Source of the DNA: Linanthus parryae
Lineage: Eukaryota > Streptophyta > Magnoliopsida > Ericales > Polemoniaceae
Direction: 5' to 3'
Length of the DNA: 64,000 nt
NCBI GenBank assembly: GCA_023055425.1
Contig: JALGPY010000002.1
Coordinates: 116,572,088 to 116,636,087, forward strand
Shown: positions 11,693-22,800 of the stretch, one piece after another
How the letters are laid out: every line of letters starts with the position of its first letter
Position numbering within the stretch: the first letter of the stretch is position 1
Notes under the pieces: model-generated
What the model was told of the DNA's origin: nothing
Databases searched by the model: none
What the model saw: only the letters and a program-made list of their open reading frames with translations
Translations under genes and position numbers: made by a program

Positions 11693-11772
11693 GTGGTTTT
11701 TGTATATCCCCGAACATCAGGGTTGTTTTTGTATATAACCCATCTAAGGAGGGTGCATTTTGTCTTTTACCC
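11693..11772. repeat. Right terminal inverted repeat
   Basis: Inverted partner of 880-959. Its outer end is CTTTTACCC at 11764-11772. It lies about 400 bases upstream of the small host gene at 12168. Confidence 0.75.
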
Positions 11773-11889
11773 TTTTTTCAAACCAAACACACGATTATAT
11801 TACATTAACAAACAAGAGACACCCTCCCCAAGAGAGAAAACAGTGCCCTACAAATTTCAATATAGGAAATTTACAGTTCCTCCTCTAGT

Positions 11890-12150
11890 GGAACCGGACT
11901 CTCCACGCGTGGTGGCTTTTATCTCGTTTGTCTACGATCACCATATCCCTGTCCATTGTCTCACCCTCTCCCATTTGTCACAATCATGTTGACAAGTCGA
12001 GAAACACGGACCACCGATAGTGCCGTGGCGTGTAGCCCTGGAGACGCGTGCCAAATCTGAAGTCCTCTCCAGTCCTTTGAACCTACGCTTGTCGGGTCGC
12101 TTTCGAATGAATGTCTATATATGGTATATAGAAACCAAATCTTACGTTAT
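11890..12150 (+). promoter_or_regulatory. Promoter of the small gene at 12168
   Basis: A TATA-like TATATAT lies at 12116-12122, about 50 bases before the chosen ATG. Further up are a perfect palindrome CCACGCGTGG (11903-11912) and another ACGCGT (12044-12049). ACGCGT is a known CGCG-box type core recognised by plant CAMTA factors, so calcium or stress responsiveness is possible. That regulatory role is inference; the motifs themselves are seen. Confidence 0.5.
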
Positions 12151-12167
12151 GTCTTGTGGCCGATACA

Positions 12168-12614
12168 ATGAACACCTCCTCTGCTTCTGCTTGTTCCTAT
12201 TCTGCCAAAACTCAATCTTTGTTGTTCTCTCCATCATCTCTAATTTCTGTACCCAGATATAACTATCGGTTATCTTCCGTCCCGTCCCAATTCAGAATCA
12301 TCAACAAGAGCAGTAGCCGAGTGAGTGCGGTGGAGATGGGGAGGAAGGAGTTGGAGAGAGAATTGGAGGAGTGGGTCGTCGGGATAAGTGGTGATGGGAG
12401 ATGCTCTTCTTGTGTAGGGGAAGGAGGAGGAGGAGGAAACAAGAGCATAGTGGAAGTGATGGAGTGTTTGGAGAGGGAAGCAATCATGGGGGCAGATGAA
12501 GGCAGAGAGCCGACTGATTACTACAGGAGAGCTCACATCTTTGACAATAGCTCCAGACTCTTCCAAGCTCTCAAGGATACAACCACCACCACCCAGCAGC
12601 AAGACCAGTATTAG
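12168..12614 (+). CDS. Small conserved-looking plant protein, possible plastid targeting
   Basis: Intact single-exon ORF of 148 residues from the ATG at 12168 (context ACAATGA), downstream of a TATA-like box and ending 88 bases before an AATAAA. The first ~45 residues are rich in Ser with Arg and almost no acidic residues (MNTSSASACSYSAKTQS...), like a chloroplast transit peptide. The middle is charged (RKELERELEEWV) with a GEGGGGG linker. The C-terminal part has EREAIMGADEG, then DYYRRAHIFDNSSRLFQALK, and a Thr/Gln tail. This C-terminal block looks conserved in a plant small-protein family I cannot name with confidence, so no function is proposed. An upstream in-frame GTG at 12156 is not used as the start. 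It is one of only two intact-looking host genes in the window. Confidence 0.7.
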   Translation: MNTSSASACSYSAKTQSLLFSPSSLISVPRYNYRLSSVPSQFRIINKSSSRVSAVEMGRKELERELEEWVVGISGDGRCSSCVGEGGGGGNKSIVEVMECLEREAIMGADEGREPTDYYRRAHIFDNSSRLFQALKDTTTTTQQQDQY

Positions 12615-12702
12615 GCCTCACTTACCAAGGCCTTACCACTACTTTTGTAACATTATTTGTAACATTAGTTTATTAATTTATAGTGTAGTCACTATTATTT
12701 CG

Positions 12703-12708
12703 AATAAA
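12703..12708 (+). terminator. Polyadenylation signal AATAAA
   Basis: AATAAA occurs 89 bases after the stop codon of the gene at 12168, in an AT-rich 3' region. It suits a plant near-upstream element. Confidence 0.55.
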
Positions 12709-12803
12709 TAAAGTTTTTAAGATTTTGGACACATTAGGTTAAGTTTATGTTTATGAGCAATGATGTTGCATGTACCAACTTAAAACTCCATTTTCTTTTA
12801 TAT

Positions 12804-13020
12804 CATACCGGTTTGACTTTCATCACTTTTTATTTGGTCACTTTGACCCGGTGAGTTGTGTAGCAAAACGATGCAATTTTTTGATATTTTTTTATGACGT
12901 TTTAGATTAAAAGTTGCTCTATAACACGGTGAAGAAATTATTAAAAAATCGTATCGTTTTGCTATCCGGAGTACCCGGTCAAAATAACCCCGATACGAGT
13001 CAAAAAGTCAAACCAGTGTG
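12804..13020. mobile_element. Foldback MITE (~217 bp)
   Basis: The left end CGGTTTGACTTT (12809-12820) pairs with AAAGTCAAACC (13004-13014). Complementarity continues inward through AGCAAAACGAT (12862-12872) and ATCGTATCGTTTTGCT (12947-12962), so the two halves, about 100 bp each, can fold on each other. It has no coding capacity. It sits just 3' of the small gene's polyA signal. The superfamily is not assigned because no target duplication is clear. Confidence 0.7.
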
Positions 13021-13612
13021 ATCAGCGGTAGAGCCAGTCAATCGAACCAACTGGGGCAAAAATCAGATGTGACGGAATTTTTTAATTCCTATCGGAGCAA
13101 TTATGTATTTTCTAAAGAGTTTTAGTGTAAAATAGCTAATTAAAAGAGTGTTAGTAGAGTTTTCAAGAAGTCTAGGGTGACAATTGACACCTCTTTTTCT
13201 CAAGTAGCTCTGCCCTGGGTGTGCAGAGAAGAAACGGAGGTAGTATTTTAATTATGACCCCACCATGACCATAGTAATAGCAAAATTCATCACTATATTA
13301 AATGTTTTTAAAAGACCGGTCAATGTAACAGATATGACAAGTTGGGATATGATTAGGACGTTTATGTTAAGACTGGTAGTATTTTTGTACCACTCCGTTT
13401 CTTTTCTTTCTCCCCCTTGCCATTTTGGTACGTTTCCTTCTTTCTCCCCTTTTCTATTTTGGTATGTTTAATGAGGGAAAATGACTAATTTGTCCTTACA
13501 GTTAATATCCCACCTCTCACTCATCATACCCCAACCCCACCCATTTATTTTCTCTGAAAATAACCCTAGCCACTCCCCACAGTTCATTACCAACTACCCA
13601 CCTTGTGTGAGG
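13021..13612. other. Intergenic, nothing coding seen
   Basis: AT-rich sequence with a weak inverted pair (GGTAGAGCC near 13027, GTAGCTCTGCC near 13205), possibly another worn MITE. Pyrimidine-rich tracts occur at 13395-13460. No gene-like frame was found. Confidence 0.4.
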
Positions 13613-13657
13613 ATAGAGAGAGAGAAAGAGGACGGGAGAGAGAGAGAGAGAGAGAGG
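13613..13657. repeat. GA-rich microsatellite
   Basis: Interrupted GA dinucleotide repeat, purine-rich on the plus strand. Confidence 0.85.
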
Positions 13658-13834
13658 AAGAAGGATGATGAGAAGAATAAGGGAATATAGACGGCAGATG
13701 ACGAAAGACCGACGGCGGTGGACGCGATCTCCACGCAATCTCGACGGCGGTGGTTGTGTTTCAAGATTTGGAGAAGAAAGAGATGGAAGACGGGCATCTC
13801 TACGGCCATCGACGAAGGGTTTGAATCGGTGACC

Positions 13835-13924
13835 AAGAAGAAGAAGAAGAAGAAGAAGAAGAAGAAGAAGAAGAAGAAGAAGAAGAAGAAGAAGAAGAAG
13901 AAGAAGAAGAAGAAGAAGAAGAAG
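13835..13924. repeat. (AAG)30 trinucleotide microsatellite
   Basis: An unbroken run of about 30 AAG units. Poly-Lys or poly-Leu frames through it are artefacts of the repeat. Confidence 0.95.
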
Positions 13925-14289
13925 GGGTGACCAAGGTATGGCTATTTTCGTTTTTGTCCCTTTTTCTTTTTGGATCGCCATCAGATCTCTTAGATCTCGC
14001 CTTTTGATTCGCAGAGGCGGCGGTGGTGGCGACGCAGGGGCGTCAACTCTTTCGATCTGGGGGTTAGAGGCGGCTGAGCAAACCAGATTCTTCATCTAGT
14101 CTTCCCTTCTTCCTCTATATTTGTTAGATTCAATCTTAAAATTTTTTATTGGATGTGTAGTTTTGTTTAATCATCCTTCTTTTTGGATCTGTAATGTAAA
14201 AGTGGTTGTGGTGGTGGACTCGGGGTGGTTGTGATGGTGGTTGTGTTAGTGTTTGTTGGTACCATTATCAAACAGAGAGAGAGAGAATG

Positions 14290-16281
14290 TGTGTTTGTTG
14301 GCGTCGCTTCAATCCTTTGAGCATGTGAGTACCTCCAACATCTCCGAAGTTAGACACGATCTTTTCTCCGACAACACTCGTTTATCTGCACTAAAAGTTT
14401 ATTCCGAAGGGACTGTAGAAGCGGGAGGGGTTAGTAAATCACGTGCCATAATAGAAACAATCAGATAGTTGGTTTCATGTTTTTTCCACCAATCGAGTAC
14501 ATCTAATGATTCTATTTCTTCCGCGGATTGTTGTAAGAAATAATTTTGGTTAATGTACAACAATAATTCCGAGACGTAATTCGACCCGGTGGTGGTGGTT
14601 TGTCTACTCTTATATAAAGAACCCATTTTTGCCTTACCGCTACTACTCGGATCACTCGATGATGCTTGAGAACCTTGATTACCAATACAAAACTTAACAA
14701 CATATTTTTCATACATAACATTAAGAGTTTGTTTAACTTCTTCAAAAGTTGGTGATATCACTACTTTATTATATTCGGTACTCATGTTTTTCGAAATTCT
14801 TTCTAGCCTAAAACTTGTGGTTTCATCCTTACACTTGGGTCCAAAATACTTGCCAAACAAAAAACCATAGGGATGTTTCCAAAATATTTGAGAAATTTTT
14901 CTTCTATAGCCGGAATTGCGTCGGATAAAATTATATTATCCCTATATTCTTTAAAAGTGTCACTTATAAACATTAGTTGTGGAATAACGTTGTTAGTAGA
15001 CGGATAATAAACACCCGAAAAAAGCTTGGTTGCGGTAGAAAATGGTTCAAGAAAATCTCTTAAGACGTCGGCGGCCTTCCAATCATAATGTGAAACGGAA
15101 ACGGGATTGTTTGATTCAATCAAAAAACGTGTTATAAGGGTCTCGTAACCTTTAACACTTTTCAACATCAAGTAAGTCGAATTCCATCTTGTCCTACAAT
15201 CTCCCCCAAATCTTCTTTTTCTCTTGCCGTTTTGAATACAAAAATTCAAAAAACGTTTGGTTCTTTTGTTTGAAGACGCAATATAGAGAATAGCTTCACG
15301 AATAGAAGTAACATGCACATCTAGTTGTGTCAAACCATCTTGTACAATTAAATTGACAATGTGACATACACAACGAAAGTGGTCAATTTCTTCGTGAAAG
15401 GGTGTTGTCTCAAAGTTTTCATATGCTCTAACGCACTATCACATGCTGATGCATTGTCAAAAGTCATTGATGTAATTCGTTAACTAATACACCACTCGTT
15501 ATAAACATCGACTATAGTTTCTCTCATGTTTATACCGTTCTGAGGATATGGAACTTCTCGAAATGCAATAACACGTTTTTGTAAAGTCCAACTTGGGTCA
15601 ATGTAGTGTACGGTGACACAATATATCCTTTATTATTTCTACCGGACCACATATCGGAAGTGCAAACAATTGAAAAATTAGAATTTAAAAAAATTTGCAT
15701 AATTTCAGCTTTTCTCTCACTATATGGAGCAATTATATCATTCCTAGTAGTATTTCTACCTATATGCTTATAACTCGGACAAAAAGATGTTTGTATCAAT
15801 TGGTCAAACTCTACGTCGTCGGCCATATTAATAGGATTTGCGGTAGCGGTGATATAATGAGCTAATGTTTTCCGTGCCCTAAGTTCATCGTAGATAATAG
15901 TAACTACGTTACCGTGTGCGTCATATCCTAGTTGGGTTTGAACCATCGGGTCACCTACGGCGGGTGTTCTAACAAAAATCTATGTGCAGTTTGTAAATGT
16001 TTTTTCATTGATCTTAATCCACCGGTTTGATGATATACAAATAATTTTTTACAATGGTTGCAAACAGCCCTAAATTTTAGTTTACCTTTTTCGTCTACGC
16101 CATCGGGTATTTTTTCCATATGATCCCAAACGGGGCTTCTTTTACTACACTTACGAGTTCTTTTATTAGCACCTAAATTCGGATCATTTTCCTCTAAATT
16201 AAAATCATTAGCGGCACCTTCACCAAATACTTCTTCAATGTCATCAAGATTCATGTCTACGTTATGAGAAGAGGAAGCCAT
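14290..16281 (-). pseudogene. hAT-superfamily transposase (Ac/RICESLEEPER-like), decayed
   Basis: Read on the minus strand from the ATG at 16281. A BED zinc finger (15955-16281) has SPVWDHMEKI, then CNHCKKLF and KKHLQTAH. After a frameshift the central region (15530-15946) has the hAT motif FSIVCTSDMWSGRNN. A broken stretch (15334-15529) still shows MTFDNASA. Next comes the RNase H-like/DUF4413 region (14803-15333) with CRTRWNSTYLML and FLEPFSTATKLFSG. The C-terminal dimerisation domain (14290-14860) shows SELLLYIN, LDVLDWWKKHE and NYLIVSIMARDLL; a TAA near 14400 then interrupts it before RVLSEKRSCLTSEMLEVL. Such enzymes cut and paste hAT elements. Several frameshifts and stops make this copy non-functional. 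Confidence 0.9.
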
Positions 16282-16799
16282 TTTTTCTTAGAAAAATTGG
16301 ATGAAAAAAATTGAGTTTAGCAAATAATGTACAAGTAACAAGTAACAAGAGCAAAATCAAATAGTGCACAATAAAAATTAAAACTTACAAACTCCAAGAA
16401 TAATTCTTAGAGGATGAATGTGGAAGATGGAGGATGTGTTCGTTGCTTGGTTCTTCAAATGATCACAATTGAGGAGGAATGTGAGAAATTCGCCGTCGAG
16501 AACCAAGGAAGTTTGAGGAATAGGGGAAATTTGAGAGTGTTTGATGATTTTTAGTGAGGAAAGATGAAGAAATTGGAGAATGTTTGATGAATTTTGAGTG
16601 AAGAAGTGTGAGAAAAATGAAGAGAGTTTGATGAGGAAGTGTGAGAAAAATGGAGGAAGTGGGTTGGGTATTTATAGAAGTTGAAGGGAGGGTAGGGGGG
16701 TAATTGTAATTAAACAAAAGTCCAAAAATTGGCCAGAAAAACGGCCGAAACTCACCAAACAGTCAGGGTCCGAACGTTCAATTTTTTGAACATTTTAGC

Positions 16800-17045
16800 C
16801 GTTGGTTGGTTGGTTCTCGGTCCCGTTACGGGTCGATTCCGGTCCGGTCCGGTTCCAAACGGTTCCGATTCCGGTCCGGTTCCGGTTACCGCCGAACTGT
16901 CAAACTGAACCGAGACCGAATATTATCGGCTCCGGGTCCAGTTTCGGTACCCCGGTTCTCGGTTCGGTTCTCGGTTGAACATTATCGGTTAATTTGGTTC
17001 GGTTTTAACTGGAACCGCCGGTTAAACCGAACCGAAATGCAGCTG
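16800..17045. repeat. CCGGTT-rich subterminal region of the hAT element
   Basis: Many copies of CCGGTT, GGTTCGG and AACCG in both orientations lie just outside the transposase 5' end. Ac-type hAT elements carry such short subterminal repeats as transposase binding sites, and this region fits that role. No matching block is seen beyond the 3' end of the transposase at 14290, suggesting that end was lost. No terminal inverted repeat or 8-bp target duplication could be fixed. Confidence 0.65.
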
Positions 17046-17099
17046 CTTATGGATTTGATAGGGTTTCGGTGTTGGGTTCAATGCCGTTAATGGCGTTCA

Positions 17100-17535
17100 A
17101 GTCGAGGAGGGTAGTAAGTTTTTCAGAAAGCATATTCGCTGGAACTAGTGAGCGACTGTTCTTCTTGAAGAGGGCCGTAAGTTTTTCAGAAAGCATAATT
17201 CATCCTGTGAACGTATTGCACAGGATGAAATACAAGATCAACTGGAGCACTGGAACTGTTCTTCTTTCTCAAGTTTACAGCTAATCTTTTCTAATTTACC
17301 TGGAGACAAAAGATTCCAGACAACATGAAAAAGATCAAGAACGACTTCAAAGATTACAGACAACATGAGAAAGATTAAGAACAACTTCAAATTTCAACAA
17401 AATACAGCACAAAATACAGCCTAAAGTGACCTTCAACAAGACAACATGAGAAAGATCGAGAACAACTTCAAATTTCAACGAAAGTACAGCCTAAAGTAAC
17501 CTTCAACAAGTCACAGAAAACTATTACAGTTAATA
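17100..17535. repeat. Local direct repeats downstream of the STR8-like gene
   Basis: GTAAGTTTTTCAGAAAGCAT occurs twice (about 17113 and 17177). Further on, units containing GACAACATGAGAAAGAT and AACAACTTCAAATTTCAAC recur three times between 17310 and 17510 with a period near 60-110 bases. No coding frame was found. This may be part of the 3' UTR or downstream spacer of the minus-strand gene. Confidence 0.6.
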
Positions 17536-17690
17536 TGCCCAATCAACCAACAAGTGAGGGCAACAATGGTACATAGGTTATGTGGTAACCAAGTCGTAAT
17601 ACCCTCCCTTGTGGCACTCCAGTCATTTCATCTCTTTCTATCACAATGATTGTAGATAAATATATGATCAGTATCCCACCATTGAGGAAG

Positions 17691-18071
17691 CTAGACTGAT
17701 TTTGAAAGGTTACTAGAGGTAGATTGCTGAACAGAGGCAGTTTTAGCAGCTGGTCTCCGACCCTTATCAGGGCCACCAATAACGCCCCAGGTCTCAAACT
17801 GCCTTTGTCGAGCTCTTGCCCTCTCTTTCTCCTCTTCGGACTTGGAGGCATAACAGTAAGGGCAAGTAACAGCATACTCCCACTCTGGAGTTTCCATGTC
17901 AGCATCACTCACCGGTTTCTTACACCCATAGCATAACTTGAACGTTCCTTGTTCCAACCCATGGTCCACTGACACTCTCTTGTCAAACACAAAGCACTCC
18001 CCATCCCACTTGCTTTCTGCTTTCGGAATTTCCTCTAGATATTTTAGAATGCCCCCCTCAAGATGGTAAAC
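17691..18071 (-). CDS. STR8: STR8-like exon 5 (C-terminal zinc-type region)
   Basis: 126 codons plus a TAG stop (17691-17693). It starts [16 protein letters not shown], then has [11 protein letters not shown], the CYGC and CPYC pairs, and [13 protein letters not shown], a block characteristic of plant STR8-type proteins. Acceptor TTTGACAG. Confidence 0.93.
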   Translation of the reverse strand, partial: VYHLEGGILKYLEEIPKAESKWDGECFVFDKRVSVDHGLEQGTFKLCYGCKKPVSDADMETPEWEYAVTCPYCYASKSEEEKERARARQRQFETWGVIGGPDKGRRPAAKTASVQQSTSSNLSKSV

Positions 18072-19842
18072 CTGTCAAAATAATAGAAATGCCAAGTGTA
18101 AGGTACACCGATCAGTTAATGTAGAAGTAACAATTAGAAATCGACTCCCTATTAAGGTCATGAGACCAAGGGTGTTTCATTATGGAGCGGCAAATCTTAT
18201 GCAACTGAGCCGAGTCCTGAGTCTCAAGGCCACAACCAAATAGAGAGCAAATATAACAGTAGTCCTGAGTCGTTGAGCCTTCGCCCACGCTGTTGTCACT
18301 ATTTAGATAGAAGATTGTCTGGGAAGGATTGACCCACTATTAAAGATTGGATGACTTCAATTCCACGGTTAACATTACTGAGGATCTCGCTTGTCCAAAT
18401 GGTATGCGACTAGCACTGACCTGGGTGATATGTCCTCTCTCCCCTCAAATGTGGCAGCATTCTTGAACTTTTATGAAGGGATAGGTTTATGCTAAACAAT
18501 AGTTCAACAGTCTCTACTCCACAAGTAACCCTAACAATACAGCATAATGAGAAATTGGACTATGCTTTTTATACTGCTGCCTAAGAAGTGAGCCTGATTG
18601 TTCCACACCCTGACAAGTGACAATGTTCAACCAGTGACTCAGTCCCCACATTATGCGTACAACATAATGTGTCCCCTAGCTGGTAATATGGCATCTCTAC
18701 ACTTTATCACAGAGAGAGAAGAAACTCCTCTATCTTAAAGCCTAAGTTACAAGCATGACATGCAGACACTTAGATTTTCACCAAGGACCAAATATCTTTT
18801 GAGCTACCGACATTACATGCTACAACACTCGGATCAGAGAATCAAAGTCAACACGAGTGTAGTAAGAGATCTATATAAGTTTCAAAAATTTCTCTCAATT
18901 CCAGACCCATTCTTTTGTATGACGGGTCTTCTCAACTTCCACAATCATTAGTCTGATAGTATTTTGGATGCCAATAACGGGTTTAACGGGCTTTACATAA
19001 AACTATACTTCCTGAACACCTCCGATCTATCAACCGCAACCACTGTTTTCATAATGTTAAAAGCTACACACTTATGTTTTATAGCTTCACATCTTGCTCT
19101 AGTTTACTGTAACACGTAAGAAGATAATAGACCTCTCTGTGTACACAGAGAGATGCCGAAATCATACTCTTCCGTAAGACAAAGAATATACTTCCTGAAC
19201 ACCTCCGATCTATCAACCGCAACCACTGTTTTCATAATGTTAAAAGCTACACACTTATGTTTTATAGCTTCACATCTTGCTCTAGTTTACTGTAACACGT
19301 AAGAAGATAATAGACCTCTCTGTGTACACAGAGAGATGGCCAAAATCATACTCTTCCGTAAGACAAAGAATATACTAAACCTTGATTTGTCCAAGTATAT
19401 TAAGCAACCAGCATGGCAAACCATGATTGGCAGTACCCACCCCAACCTGAATTGAGTGAAACCCTCATTGTAACTCCTCAATCAAAGCCCACAATCGGCG
19501 ATCTCCATGGACACCCACCTGCAGCGGCGTGCTGCTTTGTTGCACAAGTGCGGTTGCGTTACGGGTGCGGGAACTGGGTGTGTCAAACTTCCAGAATTTA
19601 AGGGTGCGGTGAATTTATTTATATTTAAATTTTTATATTATTTATCATATATTCACATATATATCATCATAAAATGTCAAAAAACAACAATAATCACATA
19701 AATTGTATTTAAATTTCTATACACAATATCATACAAATGCAAATTCATACACTGTTATATAAATTCTAACTATATGATACATTACTCCTACATTTCTCCC
19801 ACAAGACTGACCCACCACTCAACAATGTACACAGTGTCTATC

Positions 19843-19879
<37 letters not shown>

Positions 19880-22800
19880 ATATTACATCCTAGTGTCCCA
19901 CTGGCTACAATCACCAAACCCACCACATAGAAATAGAGAGGAAGAAGAATATAAACTACCCAACCTCTTTCAGAGACTCACTGTTATAAGCTATGTTACA
20001 CAAGTTCTTCATTTTGAAGCCGAATCACGCACCGAATGCGTATGGGTGCATGGTTGCGGCTGGTTGTGCCATGGGTGAATCAGGGGTGCGGCAGGAGTCG
20101 ATTTAATATTTTCTCAAACTTCTGGGGTAAATTTCTGGTATTTCCAAATATTTGTATAAAAAAAAACGTCGCCTACCAGTTGAGCCCTAGCCCTGTACGA
20201 AGAGAGATAGAGACTTCAGGGGTGCGGCAGTGAGTCTCTAATATAGAATAGGTAGTTTATATTCTTCTGCCTCTCTCTATTTCTATGTGGTGGGTTGGGT
20301 GATTGTACATGTGGGTGGGTCTGTGGCCAGTGGGACAACAGGATATAATATAAACTATTTTTTTAATATGATTGACACTGTGTACATTGTAAATAATGCT
20401 TAGTGGTGAGTCTTCTTGTGGGAGTGATGTAGGAATTATGTATCATATAGTAAGATTTTGTATAACAGTATATGAATTTGCATTGGTATGATATTGTGTA
20501 TAAAAATATAAGTACAGTTCCTGTAACTATTGTTGTTTTTTTTGACATTTTATGATGATATATACGTAAATATATGATAAATAATATAAATTTAAAACAT
20601 AAATAAATTCGCCGCACCCTTACCCTTGAATTTTGGAAACTTGCCGCACCCGCACCCAGTTCCAGCACCTGCACTTGTGCAACACAGGTTACAAGAGATA
20701 AGAAGCAGAAAAATGCATAGAAATAGAGAGAGGGGAAGCACGCAGAGACAGATAGAGAAGAACCTGAGATTGATTAGCTCGATTAGCTCGATGGAAAACG
20801 GCGATGGGGAACTCGACGGAAACGAAGAACGGCAACTCTGTTCGCCTCCTCTCTAAGTCTCTATCTCTCTAAGTACGGGGCTAGGGCTCAACTGGTACGC
20901 GATGTTTTGTACTTTTTTCTTTTATTAAAAATATTTGGAGATGCTAGAAATCGACCCCGGATATGAATCAATCAAGAAGAAATTAAAAGTACTTTGTGTT
21001 TAGTGTGTGTTTCGTGTTCGTTTGGAGACTTGATAGCGTCTAGAATTGCTATCGTGTTAGGTAAACCCTAACAAAGTGGTGTTTTCATTGTGTGGTGAAA
21101 TCATGGAGGAATCGTTTCAGTAAATCTGCGCTGGATTCAGGAACGATTTAGCTGACTTCAAGAACGAATTCCTGAAGGGCATTGCTAAGATCGAAAAACT
21201 TATCGTCCAACTGAAGCTAGAAGAGCAGCAGCAAGAGCAACAAGAACAGCCGCCGGAGGAAACAGAGCAGCAGCAGCTGGTCCAGACGACGACCATTCAG
21301 ATGTGTACGCCGCCAACTGAGCAGCAAGAACCTACACCGCCGCCGCCGCAGCTAGGGTTCCAGCAGCACGATCTGACGACCAACCAGCAGACCGCGCCGC
21401 CGTCAAGCGCCATGGGAGGTTTCATCCAAGGGAAGATTGCCAAGCCTGTTTCGAGGGGCCAGCTCAGCCTTGTCGACACGGAAGTCAAAGACAACCTCAC
21501 CTTCAACTACGTCAGCCACCCACACAACCTCAAACGGTGTGTCCAGGGGGTTCACATGGTGGAGAAGCTAGCGCCCTCAAGCACCTTCACCGACTTCACT
21601 CAGTATGCCAAGCAGATGGTGGACAAGCCCCTCAACATGGCCGTCAATTGGCATATGAGCAGTGATAATTTTGTTCTCAAATTGCTTATGGTCATTACAA
21701 CCCTAGGTCGTGTTTGGATGTTTGTGCTTTTGTGTGGGGCTGCGTACGGCGTCATCAAGCATTTCTACTTCACCTTGAGGACAAGGTGGTTTTCGACCCC
21801 GGGGGAGTTGATAGGTCACTTGTATCGTCATCACCCGTATTATATATTTTATTATTTAATTGTTAGTTAGTATTATTTATCAGTTAGTTATTTAATTAGT
21901 TAATAGTGTTATTTATTTATTTAGTGGATCGGGTTTTCTTTAAACAGTTCTTCCCCGGGCCCGTTAGGTTGAACCGTCTAGTTAGGGTTAGTTTCGTTTT
22001 TCTATTTAAACCATTGTAATCTCATTTTTTATCAATCAATCAAGACGAAATTAAAAGTGTTCCGTGTTCGTGTGGAGACTTCATAGCGTCTAGAATTGCT
22101 AACATGTTAGCTAAACCCTAACACGGTGGTGGGATGGAGTAACAGAGAAATCAGATGTCGGGTTGGGTTGGGTTGGGTTGGGTTGTAACTTGGAAGGGTA
22201 AAAATAGGGATTACCTAATGTAATTGTGTCGTCCATTGACTAACGGAAATGGGTTTGACTGTCAAAAATAAGGGTGGTTTTGGGGTATTGTCCATACCAC
22301 GAGGCAGTGTTTTGGTAATATGCCCAAGTAAAAGGGTGGTTCCTGCCATTTACCCACCCATATAAGATCCCCACTAGTCTTCATTCCCGTAGCTTGAGGC
22401 TGCTACAGTGGTATTTGAAGAATGGAGGGAGGGAGAGAACCTTGCCAAAACTCAGACACCCACTCAAAAGTACAAGGTCACTTAACATCAGCTCACTAAT
22501 TGACATACCGACACAAGCTCTTTTTGTTTTTGCCAAATTCAAATAGAGTCAAAATAAAAGTAAACATTACCGGACGATAGAGGAAACTAAGAGTGACAGT
22601 TAAACGGAATATTCGGTATTTTTTTTGGTATGTGAAAACATAAACTATAAAGTACAACAGCAGTGTTTTTCCCTCCATACCCTTTTTCAAATCCTTTACT
22701 TTTCACTTCCTACAAAACTTCCAAGTGAGACATAGGGTGATCTGGAAAACCTATCAAGTTACAGGTATCACTTAAATCATTCGGGAAAATCATTTGCATC

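Larger units (their letters stand above)
880..11772. mobile_element. Composite region bounded by ~80-bp terminal inverted repeats (Mutator/Pack-type candidate)
   Basis: Positions 880-959 start GGGTAAAAGACA. The reverse complement of 11693-11772 starts identically and stays nearly identical for about 80 bases, then similarity fades. Between the two ends lie a host gene fragment (1713-2069) and a LINE that is itself split by a solo LTR. Removing these later insertions leaves an original unit of roughly 1.5 kb carrying the lipase fragment, which would fit a gene-capturing DNA transposon. The flanks are T-runs on both sides, so no clean 8-9 bp target duplication can be claimed. An alternative is two independent copies of a common repeat in opposite orientation. 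Confidence 0.45.

Noticed and set aside
12263..12602. Minus-strand Ser/Pro/Leu-rich ORFs
   Set aside because: Shadows of the plus-strand gene 12168-12614.
13517..14095. Long poly-Leu / poly-Lys frames
   Set aside because: Created by the (AAG)30 microsatellite on both strands.
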